From Misgurnus anguillicaudatus (taxonomy: Eukaryota > Chordata > Actinopteri > Cypriniformes > Cobitidae), in contig NC_073356.2 in assembly GCF_027580225.2 (NCBI RefSeq), positions 6,854,501 to 6,918,500 of the forward strand: a stretch of DNA of 64,000 nucleotides. Direction: 5' to 3'. Made by a program: the position numbers and the translations under genes. The notes under the pieces were generated by a model. The model was not told the DNA's origin. It searched no databases and saw nothing but the letters and a program-made list of their open reading frames with translations. Positions 35,621 to 46,994 of the stretch are shown piece by piece. Each line of letters opens with the position of its first letter. The first letter of the stretch is position 1.

Positions 35621-36944
35621 TAATATGCGAGAACCCCAGGTGAACCATACAACCCCAGTAAAGAGGTTGGAAAAACGATGAGAATTGGGAATGCCAGATG
35701 CGCTGTGCTCCTGAAATAAACGTATGCATGAATAAGTCAATAATGGCTGTATCTTCAAATGTGTGCATAGACAAACGACAGCATAACTGTGTGTGTGTGT
35801 CCGTGTGGAAGGCCAGACTCCCGTTCTCTGGAAGAGCGAGACAGACGCCACATTCCCTCTGAATGAGAAACAGACACAGATGGGGATGAGAGGCAGAGAG
35901 ATGTCTTTAACATCCAGTGTAGTGAGAGACAGGCTGATTCGAAGGCCGTCTGCAGTCTGTGTCCGTAGCCGAGTAAAGTATTCCTATATTCCATAGATTC
36001 CTCATTCTGAAAGCAACTTTATTCCCACTTTACAGTATCCGCGGGGGAATAAGCGCCAGCGCTCTGTCTCTCATTTAAAACAGCACTGTCAAGGGAGCCC
36101 TAATCAAACCAACAAAACTCACAAAGGCAAAGAGCAAGGCAGTATGGAACCAATTCTCATCTGACGGCAGCCAAAAACCCAATTTACATCTGAGACAGTA
36201 GATTCGCTCGCGTTCTCTCCTCATTTGACCCTGAGCTTGATCAATATCATCTTTTTTTCCCCGTAGCGTATTTCTACTTTTTTCCACCGTTTCTCCACCA
36301 CTGCCTGTTCCAGGATGTTGTTGTCACAGTATCACCATTGAATTTCACAGGCGTGTTGATTCGTTGCGATTTCTCGCATCTCGCCTGAATTTGTTGTTTA
36401 ATGAATCTTTTGCGCACTGCAGCATAATTAATTTGTATTCTGTCAAGTGTTTTATCAGACACACCTGTTATGACACATCGCTCATATCAGGTGTAGATTC
36501 GCTTAAGTTAGCTCTGTGCTGTAGCACTTAATGAGGAAACGAGCGGTGTAAAAGTATCTAAAAGTGGCAGTGCTAGTTTTTATGCCAATTTAACTACATT
36601 TTTACTAGTGTGACACAAAGTAGCGTTTTCAAATTAATGTTGCTTTTCAAGTAACATTCTCCGTCTGCAACAAATAGCAGTACAATCACTTTTTTCTATT
36701 GTCATATTGTATTGTAGATGTAGTGTAGTGTAAATGACTGGATGGATGTTTATATTTTATGAATTGCTAAACTCCTCCCCATTCTTATTTATTCCAGTTT
36801 ATTTGATTCCCCACTCCGGGGTGTCAGCAAGCCAAATGTGTAACCCTGTCTGTGAAATTTAGGCTAAAGTCTCATAATCTAATAATGATATTCGGAGCAT
36901 CAAAGTTTGGTTTTGCTCATCGATTTAATCTTTGACATGACCTA
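35304..36944. other. Intronic stretch with GA microsatellite and candidate conserved block
   Basis: Apart from the GA array, no repeat was recognised. The 36000-36500 block carries GCATAATTAATTTG and several TGATT/ATTAA homeodomain-like cores and is a candidate enhancer. Long chance frames here are artefacts of the GA repeat. Confidence 0.4.
35547..35618. repeat. (GA)n microsatellite
   Basis: An uninterrupted run of about 36 GA units. Ser/Leu-rich minus-strand frames over it are artefacts. Confidence 0.97.
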
Positions 36945-37380
36945 ATAGGTGTTTCACACGGTACGCGACAAGCAGCGAAATCGGCTTATCTTTAATGCTG
37001 CGTTAAGACGTCAAGCGCGAGTGATTTCAATGTGAAGTCAATGTAAAGACGCGTTGACGCACATCTGGAGGTCTCGAGGCACAAATGAGGCGTTAGCATG
37101 GCGCGGTAGACGAGATTCGTGTTTTTCCCCCCCAAGTTCAAATTTTTCAACTCGCGCGTTTCCCACGGCAACGCTCAATTCGCGCCATTTGCGCAAACTA
37201 GATCCGCGAATGCCGCGAATTGAGCGTTGCGGTGTTAACCAATCAGGAGCATGCTCTAGTACTGACATGATTACAGGAAGCGAGCGAAGTAGCAGAAGCC
37301 CCTCCCATGACGCGAATTTCCGTGTGAATGGCTCGATGACTAGAATTTCACGTGCGGCTTTCACGTGCGAATGAAGCGAA
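36945..37380. mobile_element. CG-rich repeat with internal hairpin
   Basis: The segment is far richer in CG than its surroundings. An inverted pair, CAACGCTCAATTCGCG (37168) and CGCGAATTGAGCGTTG (37211), forms a hairpin. The GTGTTTCACACGG start suggests a MITE, but no matching right end was fixed. Confidence 0.5.
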
Positions 37381-37424
37381 TAAACTCAAACTGTTCAAGT
37401 GGCAAACTAGACGCGGTACAATTG

Positions 37425-37595
37425 TGTTGGAGCCAATGGTGTAGTTGGCAGTTCTCCAACATGTGGTGCTTTCGCACTTCAGGCAACCCGAGTTCGATTC
37501 CCAGCTCGTGGTCATTTGCCGATCCCATACCGCTCTCTCCTCCCTGTTCTTTCCTGTCCTCTCCTCATTCACTGTTAATAAAGGCAAAAAGTATG
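37425..37595 (+). mobile_element. tRNA-derived SINE
   Basis: It starts TTGGAGCCAATGGTGTAGTT, carries the B-box-like GAGTTCGATTCCCAGCTCG and ends TTAATAAAGGCAAAA. Same family as 34505-34656. The ATTGTGT before both copies is shared and may be part of the element. Confidence 0.85.
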
Positions 37596-39688
37596 ATACA
37601 ACTGTACTTGTAAGAAGTGAATTTGACCCACGGTATGGTGCCTGCTGTGAAAAGCAGGAATTTGGGTGCACGAACATGGAGTGCGGACCGACTCTTAACT
37701 TCCCCAGTTTTGCCGCTTTCCGTATTCTCCTATTGAAAATGAACTAGACACTTGTGGCTGCGGTGTACTTTGTAAAATGCCCATTACTCAGTCAATATTT
37801 AAGATATCAAAGGTATATTTTCACAGAATGTTCTTTATATTATGTAGGATTATTTTTTTGTAGAAATCCACAAAAAATACTTTATCTAGGCTTTTACAGG
37901 AAAGCCCACGTTTACAATTATTGTTCTCATTAATAGTGAATAAGCAAATAGGTAAATTTGTGAAATTATGTAAAAGCTATGCATGTTCCCTAAAAAGAGA
38001 GAAAAACTAAAGCTTTGTGTACAAACTATGATCTCTGGAAAGCAAGAAAGGGAAATAATACTTATGCGTGGCCTATCTGGACTAGCTTATGTAGCGCTAT
38101 GAACTTTTCATATTATATGAGATTTACGATCGTCTAACTGTTCTGAGATCTATAAAATTATATGGTGCATGAATGCATCAGCATTGTGTTTTCACTTCAG
38201 TTCTGTGCTTAAATCAATCAGTACATTTAGAGGAACCCAATTATTTATGTCACTCATTTATAAAACTACTATCTACATTTGTGTGTATGCAGATGCTTTT
38301 ATCCAGTGCATTCAAATATGCATTTTCTCTGGGATAGAACCCACAACCTTTTGTGCTGTTGAGTTACAGGAACACTCTGCCCTCTACTTGATTGGTGGGT
38401 CACTTCATGCCGGTGGGTGACGTTCACTCCTAGAGTTTTCACTTTGGACAATTGGAGGTAGTTCACGGCCATCTTGAGCCGTCACTGGCAGAGCAGCACA
38501 ATAGGACGCGATGCGGTAAGCCGGCGAGGCGTTTCATGGGAAAGAATGTCTAAAAACGGCGCTCCGGAAGGCGCCCTCACTTGGCCTCTTTACAAGCGAG
38601 TCTTTTATATTCCCGTCTTCGAACTCTATCAATTTTCACAGCACATTCTCTCCCCCGGTTTTGTGGTTCATCTGCAACCCCTCCTCCATCGCTACCCTGC
38701 TTGCTGCGTTCTTTATAAAGTCTTTCTCTTTCAACATCTTACCCATAACCCTTTCTTACACCCCCATCACACCCTCACGCACACTTCGACTCTCAAGCGA
38801 CGAGTTCCCTGCGTTATTCTCTTTCTTTCCCTCTTTCTCTGTCTACTATGGTCAGGTCTCATGGGGAAAGACAGTTGGCAGCAAGCGGGCTCGCTGCCAT
38901 AGCAACAAGATCCCTCCCTCTCCCACAGGTCTCCTTAGCAACCGGTAGCTTGGCATTGTTGTAATGAGCGGACCCTATGTGCCAGGCTAACAGAGCACGG
39001 GTATGTGTGTGCGTGTGCGTGCACGTTCGTAAAATAGTGCATCTTTTGTATGCCATAAAGAGCGCCGTGAGACTCGAAGCTTTTTCGTGTTGTTAATACC
39101 GAGCACCAAATTTGAGTTTTGTGCATTCATGAATCTTTGTCCTTTCACATGAACTTGAATATATTTCATAGTAAATGGATGAATGTAGCAGGGTTTTAAT
39201 TAAGAATCATGTGACCAGGTGCATCCCTGTCTGTTTGGGCTTTGATTAAAGCGATCAGCTCATTCCACGCCCTGCAACCCAAATAATCGATGCGTGACTT
39301 AATTAATGATTTACTAATTAATTGTGCATGCTCCGCTTAGAACAGAGGATGACTTTGTGCTCAATGATAAAGTCAGTCATAGCTGTCCGCGCTTGTGTTT
39401 TTGTTTTTTTAAGAGAATGGCAATGCAAACATTTGCACGATGAATTATTCCCAAGCAGCCTGTCATTCCAAATTTCAGACACTTTACTACAAATCATTCT
39501 TTCATTGAATTGTTATCATATTGTCTAGTAAATATCTAATAACTGTTCAAACATAACCCAGCAAGCAATAGCCGTTATTCAACCAACTAGGCTCTATAGA
39601 CCTGATATAGTCAGCCTGTGAGCAACCCACTTCTAGACGAAATAAACATGAATATGGGTGCATGTCGTTTTTTTGGCATAATAATGTG
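37596..39688. other. Intronic stretch, one SINE and a candidate conserved block
   Basis: A SINE fragment lies at 38270. The 142-codon frame at 38474-38902 shows no domain. At 39170-39540, a TTAATTAATGATTTACTAAT stretch sits in repeat-free sequence: dense homeodomain-type sites, a good enhancer candidate. Confidence 0.45.
38270..38395 (-). mobile_element. tRNA-derived SINE fragment with L2-like tail
   Basis: On the minus strand it reads tRNA-like sequence (complement of GGATAGAACCCACAACC) followed by the tail whose complement is GCAGATGCTTTTATCC. The same family occurs at 44850 and 47950. Internally shortened. Confidence 0.75.
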
Positions 39689-39941
39689 CAGCGTTGGGTG
39701 TAACTAAGTTATTAGATACTGTTAGATAGTAAGGGATTACTTATTTTTCCAGTACTTTAATTACAATTACTTCTGATGTAATGAAACTAAATACTGTGTA
39801 AGGACTGTAAAACAATTATATATACAATAGTGGATTTAAAATCAAAGTTTAAAATCTAATGTCAAAATGCATGTTGTTTTTGTGCATCATTCTCACTTTA
39901 AATGCTTTGCTGAGTTAATAAAAATAATGGTAACCTTCTAG

Positions 39942-40183
39942 TTTAGTTTCCAATTCTCACAATTAACTGGTTGGTTATTAGCATTAATATTACTGGGATA
40001 TTGACTCTTTATTAGTACTTAAAAAGCACATATTAATGCCTGATTCTGCAAAACCTTATTCTACATCCTAAATACTACCCAATTCCTACCAATACTTAAA
40101 TGTAACAATACTTTACTACTATAAGTATTCATATGCAGTAATTATGAGTGTAGAATAGTTAATAGTGGAAATTGGACCCTAAA
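39942..40183. mobile_element. MITE nested in the hAT element
   Basis: The ends TTTAGTTTCCAATTCTCACA and GGAAATTGGACCCTAAA are imperfect complements extending through AATTAACT and AGTTAATAG. Same family as the host at 32431-33510. Confidence 0.75.
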
Positions 40184-40211
40184 GTGTGTTCAGAATAATT
40201 GATGCAGTTTT

Positions 40212-40478
40212 ATAGACGGTTTCATCAGACGCACGTTCGCTGACGCGATACACGTCTGGATCCGAACTTTACTTACTAAACTGATCTCTTGAACAAATGC
40301 CTCATTGAAAATAACAAATGTTTTGGTTTCCAATGTTATCTGTGTTTTTTTTGCTTGTTATATAAATAAACAACGTTTAAAGAACTTTGTTGTTATTTAT
40401 TCTTAACGGACTTTACCGGAAGTTACGTGCGGACGGCGACAGCCGCTTGTTTATGTTGTTACTGCTCAAACCGTCTAT
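40212..40478. mobile_element. MITE with ATAGACGGTTT ends
   Basis: ATAGACGGTTTCATCAG at the left and TGCTCAAACCGTCTAT at the right are inverted ends with adjoining TA. GC-rich ends (CGGAAGTTACGTGCGGACGG) surround an AT-rich core. 267 bases, nested in 39689-40609. Confidence 0.82.
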
Positions 40479-40617
40479 ATTATTTATTTGAAATATTAAA
40501 AGAGCCATTTCATGCATATCTTTGTGTCATCTATTAAATACTGTAGGATTTAAAAAGTAATTAGTAACTAGTAATTCATTACTTTTGTTAAGTAACTTAC
40601 CCAACATTGATAACGTG

Positions 40618-43572
40618 TGAGATTTTCCATCATGTAAGCAAAGTCAACAGTGATTATAGGGTGTTTTGTTTAATTCATATATATTTTTTATTTTATTTCA
40701 AATATTTTAAGGCTATGGTTAGACGTCTATAAAATTTTCACTGACAGCCCAAATTTTTCTTAGATGTCTTGTTTGGACGGCTATTAGATTTCTTTTAAAT
40801 GCAAAATTACTTGCTATGGATAGACAAAATGACATTTAAGATGGTTAACATGTATCTTAAATGAATTTTTTGTCTTTGTACATTAATATTTTTTCTTGTT
40901 TTAAGCACAACCCTGTATTTATGATTTAGACAAAAATACCATTATTTTATGCACTTTAGCTTCTCATTTACAGGCATGTCACCATGTTGTGATGAGGCGC
41001 ATCAAAGTGTGATTTCACATTGATTTCAATCTTTGACATTAAAGATATCAAGATTATATTTTTACTGAATGTTATTGACAAGCAGGATGATTTAATGTAG
41101 TGAACAGTAAATAAAAAAAGACTTTTCACATATTCTGTTTCAAAGTCTGTGTAAAGTCCGATATTAAATGCGTTCTCAGTTTGTCACACCACAGAAAAAT
41201 GTGTTGTTAACCACCCATCGAGTCCAGAGAAAATATCCTTAACTCAAAAAAAAGCTTTGTAACGTGTTTCAGCAATACATTTCTAACAGTATGTGTTTAC
41301 AAACAATTCTCTGAATTGAATTTACACAGACTTTAAGCATGTTTATATATTTTTACTGAAAATCTGGTTAAGAATTTATTTTTTATTGTATACATTTATG
41401 CCTGATTAATATTATATCACCAGATGCAAACCAGTCAGATGAAGTGTTATTTAACTGCTGTTCTAACACAACATAGTATATACCGCAACAAGACATGTGT
41501 ATGTGTGCATATAAAAGCCAGGTGTAATGCAGGAGTGTGTGTGTTTGTGTGTGTATGTGTGATTTCCCACAGGTGTCTGTACTCTCCACCTGTTGTGTGA
41601 AAGCTTAGCTAGGGACTCTCTTTGGTTTGGGCTAATGCTGCTCTTAGCACAGCTCCAGTCCGGGCTGCTTGCCACGCGACGACAAGGCAAACGTATGCCG
41701 GGGGGGGGGGCTGCGCTATGCCATGCCCCGCTATGCCACGGCAAAGAACCGACTTTCACAGCCCGGAGGTCTGGTCAGTTCTGGCACGCAGGGCGGATTT
41801 TCCGATCTCCTGCACGGCTCTCAGATGCTCCTTAATCTGCCCACTCTATTTTTAAACCTCCCTCCCCGCTTTTTCTTTATCCGTCCATCCTTCACTTCCT
41901 CTCGTTCCCCTCCCTCCCCCCTCAGGCTCTCCCCTCTCCCAGGGATCTTGGCCCGGCTCACCCAGAAGCTCCAATTAGAGCTCGGCCCAAGGGGACGGAG
42001 CGCGCAAGCTGGCTGTTCCCACCTACAGGCCCCCGGGGGCCTCGGCTTCTTTTCCTTGCCCGGTCTACCTCTCTCAGGTTAGGCTGAAGCTCCAGACGCA
42101 GCCCCTCCCATCCACCCCGGTCCCTCTGGAGGGTGGGCATTCCACAGGGAAGCAGGCAGAGAGAAAGGCCTTCTGTCGCCTAAGGGTTGGCTGTAATGAT
42201 CTGCTCTGTTTTTAGGCTGTGCCTCTATCATTTGCACATCGGTTTTTTACTTTGTTCATTTGAAGACAAAACATTAATGGATAGTTTACTTAAATATGAC
42301 AATTCAGTCATTATTAACTGAGGCCTATACTACTCAAAACCCATATGATGCCGTTGTATGGAAATATCAGAAATTGTACTTTTGTGTTTTACAGAAAGTA
42401 ATCTCATATTTAATATGAGGTAAAGAAATAATTACTTTAGGAAGCGTTGGAGCACAAAACCTTTATTTCAACACAAAGACTGTGTTTTGATGGATGAAAT
42501 ACATTTCATATTAAATAAAAAGTACATTGTTATCACGTTTGTGTCCGGTTCAGTACATTGCTACAGCCGTCATATTGTCTGCACCTTTGGGCTCTCCACG
42601 GTTTCCATTAAACGCCTGCAAGTTCTATCATTCTGCCCAAACAGCCTAGCGTCGCCCGTGACATCACTTACAGGAAGTGCATCTTTAGCGTTGGCTAATT
42701 TCCATCGATTGCCTCCAGACAGGCTTAGCAGACGCGCCCTGTTCCCACACAGAACTCTCATTTTAAGTCTCCTCGCCTGCAGGAGGCCTCTCTCTCGCGC
42801 TCTCCCTCTCGCACAATGAATGCAGTCAGCGCTTTTATCTCCTACCCCACTTGTGCTTATTATCAAATAAATGCGAGGCAGAGAGATACTCATTGACAGT
42901 AGCATGCATAATGACTGCTGGCTGTGTGAAATGGATTAATAAATAATGGGTGAACGCTGCTGAAAACAGCTTTTCCAGTCCTGCGAGCACACAAGAATGC
43001 TCGACAGAACAATCCCCCATCGCACGAGCCGTGCGTTCCGGACCGCGTCCAACGGAACACCGGGCAGAATGTAAAACAGAACGACGCCTTGAATGCTCCA
43101 AGGACACCACTCGGTAAATTAGAGCGCTCTTTAAAATGAAAAACACTTGGCGAATGCTACCCTTGTTTGCTAAAACTTTGAGGTAGATAGCATCATAAGC
43201 ATTTGTTTGTACTGCAAATCTTGATGCCCAATTCCAATTTGTTGCCTGTATCTGATTTCTTTGACGATCCGCTTACATACTCTTTTAAAAGCGACTCGTA
43301 ATCTGCATTTACACTAAACACTTGGCAAAACAATGCAAGGTAGACATACTGACCCAGAACAGCTTAAACTACAGAGGAAATAAAATGTTGTGACATTATA
43401 CAGGATTATAGAGATTTATTTCTGTAACAAGACATTAAACTTCAACATTACTTCACTAAGTGGAGCCGTCGTCCTCCATTGTGCTGCTAAGAAGAGTCAT
43501 GTGATCGTGGGTGGTGTTCACTTAAGTTGAGGCATTTGCCAGCTTCGCATTTTCAATGACGCATGACACGTC
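40618..43572. other. Intronic stretch, largely repeat-poor, with GC-rich block
   Basis: AT-rich to about 41560. The 41590-42200 block is GC-rich, with a G run at 41700, and holds overlapping chance frames of up to 137 codons. It has no exon-like splice pair that joins foxo6 in frame. The 42540-43130 block is also repeat-free. Both are candidates for regulatory DNA or an unannotated noncoding exon. Confidence 0.4.
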
Positions 43573-44248
43573 TTAAAGGAATAGTCTACTCATTTTCAAT
43601 ATTAAAATATGTTATTACCTTAAAGGTGTAGCGGAGGATTTTCTCGAATTTTAGAAAAGTACCGCCTTCTCCACTTTTAAAAACAATTCAATTGCACAAC
43701 ACTCCTGATTGACAACTAGAAGGACCAATAGTCTTGATGATCCACCCGGAAAACGAAAATCCTCCACAATACCTTTAACTAAGAATTGTTGATACATCCC
43801 TCTATCATCTGTGTGCGTGCACGTAAGCGCACTTTTGGGAGTACTTCGACTCGCCTGAAAAGTCCGCTCCCCTTCTCACTCTCATAATGGGAGAGGGAGG
43901 GTGTTACTGCGCCGAGTCGAAGTACTCCCAAAAGTGCTATTACGCCATAAAATATAGTTCCTCTTTTAAATCCGCTTAGAAAAGCGCTACGTTTTATTTT
44001 GTACCACCAAACTTGCTCGTATAACTACTCGTCTTAAATAGGAAAAACGTTGATGTGTTTGGTCACTTCTAACTTTATCTCTAAATGGTACCATTGAATG
44101 AATGGGGCTAAGCTAAATGCTATCGAAGCGTCGCAGCGCACTCCAGCGCTTACGTGCACGCACACAGATGATAGAGGGATGTATCAACAATTCTTAGTTA
44201 AGGTAATAACATATTTTAATATTGAAAATGAGTAGACTATTCCTTTAA
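43573..44248. mobile_element. Long palindromic TTAA-flanked MITE
   Basis: The arms begin TTAAAGGAATAGTCTACTCA and end with the exact complement. They stay complementary through GTTATTACC, TTAACTAAGAATTGTTGATA and ATCCCTCTATCATCTGTGTG. A second, inner palindrome surrounds GAGTACTTCGACTCG (about 43835-43935). The left arm is interrupted by the element at 43620. Confidence 0.9.
43620..43778. mobile_element. TTAA-flanked MITE in one arm of a palindrome
   Basis: 159 bases with ends TTAAAGGTGTAGCGGAGGAT and ATCCTCCACAATACCTTTAA, and TTAA duplicated on each side. The other arm of the host reads straight through the same site (TTCTTAGTTAAGGTAATAAC), which proves insertion at a single TTAA. Confidence 0.93.
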
Positions 44249-44314
44249 GATGGGAATATCCAATCTGGCTGCTTACATTGTGGATGCGAATGCATAAACC
44301 GACCGACTTTTTTC

Positions 44315-44679
44315 GATCTGTGCCGAAACAGAAATGCAAAATAATATACAAAACTATATTATCAGGGGTGTATAAAGACCTTTTTATAATTTTATAATTT
44401 ATCTGTTATGTTTTTATTACCTTAGAATGAGATGTTTTTTATCTCTGAGGGTCCCCTTACGCGGAAGTCGCCATTTTGTACCGCCATGTTTCTACAGAAG
44501 CCCTTAACGGACAAACTTTTTTAATTAAGTTGCCTCCGTCGATGACGTTTTTCCGGTGGCGGTTACTCTAGCTTTTCTATGCGTTTCAAAAGCAAGGGGT
44601 GAGCAGTGGACTGAGCCGTTGGTTGCAATTCGCAACATCACCACTAGATGCCACTAAAATTTACACACTGCACCTTTAA
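44315..44679. mobile_element. GCGGAAGTCGCCATTTTG-type repeat
   Basis: The right end CACACTGCACCTTTAA has the TTAA-type terminus of its neighbours. The left end is not clear and may have been lost beside the preceding MITE. The body carries CTACAGAAGCCCTTAACGGA and CACCACTAGATGCC. Limits are approximate. Confidence 0.55.
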
Positions 44680-46714
44680 GTCACTTACCCTGTCCTAACC
44701 AGGTGTGATATAATAAGCAATCCCTCTGTCCTGAAAATGCTGCCTGACCGATAACAGATCGATATAGCATAATCTAAAATACGTTGTACATATCACTTAA
44801 TCTTTTGACAGAATGTCCACTAGAGGCATTTGGTTTTGATGTTGGATTTTTATTTATTCACTTATGCATTCAGCAGATGCTTTTATCCAAAGAGATTGCA
44901 GTACATTACAAAGCATACATTTTTATCAAGTGTGTTCCCTGGGTTCGAACCCATGACCTTTTGCGATGCTAACACAAGGCCCTACCACCAAGCTATACAG
45001 GAGCACACTGTATAATTTAAAAAAGTTACCATGCACATAACAGACAAATAGGTTTAAATTTGTTTAAGTAGATTTCTACTGTTTGGTAGTCATATGCGTG
45101 CAAATGCATGGTACGCCTTTTGTAAGTCGCCACTATGCTTTTCGTAAACAACAAGTTTTGACATACCTCGGTTGAACACGATCAATACTGACAGTAATGA
45201 CATCAGACGTTAATCCGCCACAACCACACAAGCATGAACTGATGAAATAAATATAGAAAAACAACCATCTCCAGTAGTAGGCACTCTAACCGAAAGATGC
45301 ATAGATCCATATGAAGCAGGAGTAACATATTGCTGTTTATGCAGAGATTTAAGCACATGTACGTTAATCCAATGAGCCCGTGTAGGTTTATTATACAGTT
45401 TTGTGAAGCAGAAACATAGATCGATGAGAATTGCTCATACTGTAGGCGTGGCTACCTGATGTGATGGCAGAAAAATAGAAACGGCACCGTTAGACTTTTT
45501 ATTGTATATATGCGGTAAATTATTTACACTGCTGAAAAACAATTCACATTTTGAAATTTGCTTTCTCTGCTAAAAGCATAACAAATAAAATGTATTTAAT
45601 TTCATAGATATATTTTATTTTTCCATTTTATGTGCTTTTATAACACTATTTTATTCACTACAGTAGCACTACTGCTGTTGTTTTACAGCAGTCTACCGCA
45701 AATTCAAAACGTACAGTAAATCACTGTATATTAAATGTTAATACCCATAATGCAATGCATATTACAATAATGAACTGGAAAAGAAAATGATGGTATTTTA
45801 CTGGGCATTTTGTGGTAAGTAACTGTAGAAATTACAGTTAAGTCTAACAGTGTGAGTGTCCGAACAACTCAAATAATTTAAAGGATACTTCAGGAAACCT
45901 AAAAAAACTCTCAATGTGATTTTCATGATTGTGTGCCATAATAGTGAGCCCTAATCTGAAATAATCATTCATGAACCCTAGGATGAAACTCTGTATCATG
46001 ACATCATTTTAAATTTCTTTGTAAATGGATCGTATACTTTGAGTATTCATCTTTACAGTGTGTGTTTGAGGCTGAAGAGTATCTACTGTAGGTAGGGAGC
46101 TATCACAAGTTTTATCATTTAACATCTTTAGGTGATTATATATCGTTTGTTCTGTAAACGTAAGATTCATTCACCCTTCAAGTACAATCATAATCCTGAT
46201 TTTTTTCCTGCTTTGTTTTCTGATCTGTTTTCCAGCCAGCGGTAAACCACTGCATTAATGTAAGTGTTGAAACCGTCCCCCGAAACCACCCAAAATATGT
46301 TGGTTTGTTTTTGGTGTGTCAGGGCATTGTTAATCCAGAGCTTTCCACGTAAAAGCGGTCGTTTTTACGACTTTCATAACTTGTCATGGGCAGACGTGCC
46401 TAACACGAAAACAAGAGGGTGGAGGTGACCAGTGGCGCCAGTCGGTCAAATAGGTTGGTTCATAAACCTCTATATTAGCATAAATTATACAACTTTTAAG
46501 ATGCTTAAATTGTGAAGAATCCCATTAAGGACCCTGCTGTATCCAGATCTTTTTGGATGAGCCCATTACTTGGTTCAATGTCAAAAATGTCAAATGCAAT
46601 TAACCCTTCTGTGTCTTGGGAACAATTACAAAACATTGATGAACATGTTGTTTTGAAGATTATTAGAATACATGATAGGCTTGTCCTTTATGGTGCATTA
46701 TTTTTATTTTTGTA
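44680..46714. other. Intronic stretch with one SINE and old repeat traces
   Basis: Besides the SINE at 44850, 45655-45865 has TTTACAGCAGTCTACCGCAA and an AACTGTAGAAATTACAGTTA palindrome, probably a decayed MITE. No gene is seen. Confidence 0.4.
44850..45006 (-). mobile_element. tRNA-derived SINE with L2-like tail
   Basis: In reverse orientation: the complement of the B-box lies in GGGTTCGAACCC at 44940-44951, and the tail's complement is GCATTCAGCAGATGCTTTTA. Same family as 47950. Resembles cyprinid HAmo-type SINEs, whose tail matches L2 LINEs; the name is from memory and unverified. Confidence 0.82.
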
Positions 46715-46994
46715 TTAAAGCAACACTATGTCGTTTCCATGTAAAAATGACTTACAGCTCCCCCATGTGGTTGAAAAGCGCAACAGTGCCTGGTATCAGA
46801 CACTCTTCTGCAGGCAGGGGGAGGGGCGGGGCTGTGTTTCCTACCCTCCACCGCCACTTTCAGTGTGTGCTTGTAGCAGCTAGGAGGCTGCTCAGGTTGC
46901 CGCAACAGTACAATTTGTCTAGTAAAAAGTTGTTCTATCACTGAAATCATTTTAGAGACATTTAAAGGTAAAAAACTACATAGTGTTGCTTTAA
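46715..46994. mobile_element. TTAA-flanked MITE
   Basis: The termini TTAAAGCAACACTATG and CATAGTGTTGCTTTAA are exact complements. 280 bases with a GC-rich core (GGGGGAGGGGCGGGG near 46819). Noncoding. Confidence 0.92.

Larger units (their letters stand above)
39689..40609. mobile_element. hAT-like element with target duplication
   Basis: It starts CAGCGTTGGGTGTAACTAAG and ends AGTAACTTACCCAACATTG. The flanking octamers ATAATGTG (39681) and ATAACGTG (40610) match at 7 of 8 positions. It contains two nested MITEs (39942-40183 and 40212-40478). No coding capacity. Confidence 0.85.

Noticed and set aside
35477..35851. 124-codon Ser/Leu frame
   Set aside because: Translation of the GA microsatellite; low complexity only.
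34505..37595. tRNA genes suggested by GTTCGATTC boxes
   Set aside because: The sequences do not form a cloverleaf acceptor stem and are followed by SINE tails, so they are retroposons.
38474..38902. 142-codon plus-strand frame in the intron
   Set aside because: No recognisable family, neighbouring overlapping frames, and a pyrimidine-rich composition that gives Ser/Pro/Leu runs.
41669..42082. 137-codon plus-strand frame in the GC-rich island
   Set aside because: Pro/Leu/Arg-rich composition, overlapped by other frames of similar length, no domain and no splice pair that connects in frame to foxo6.
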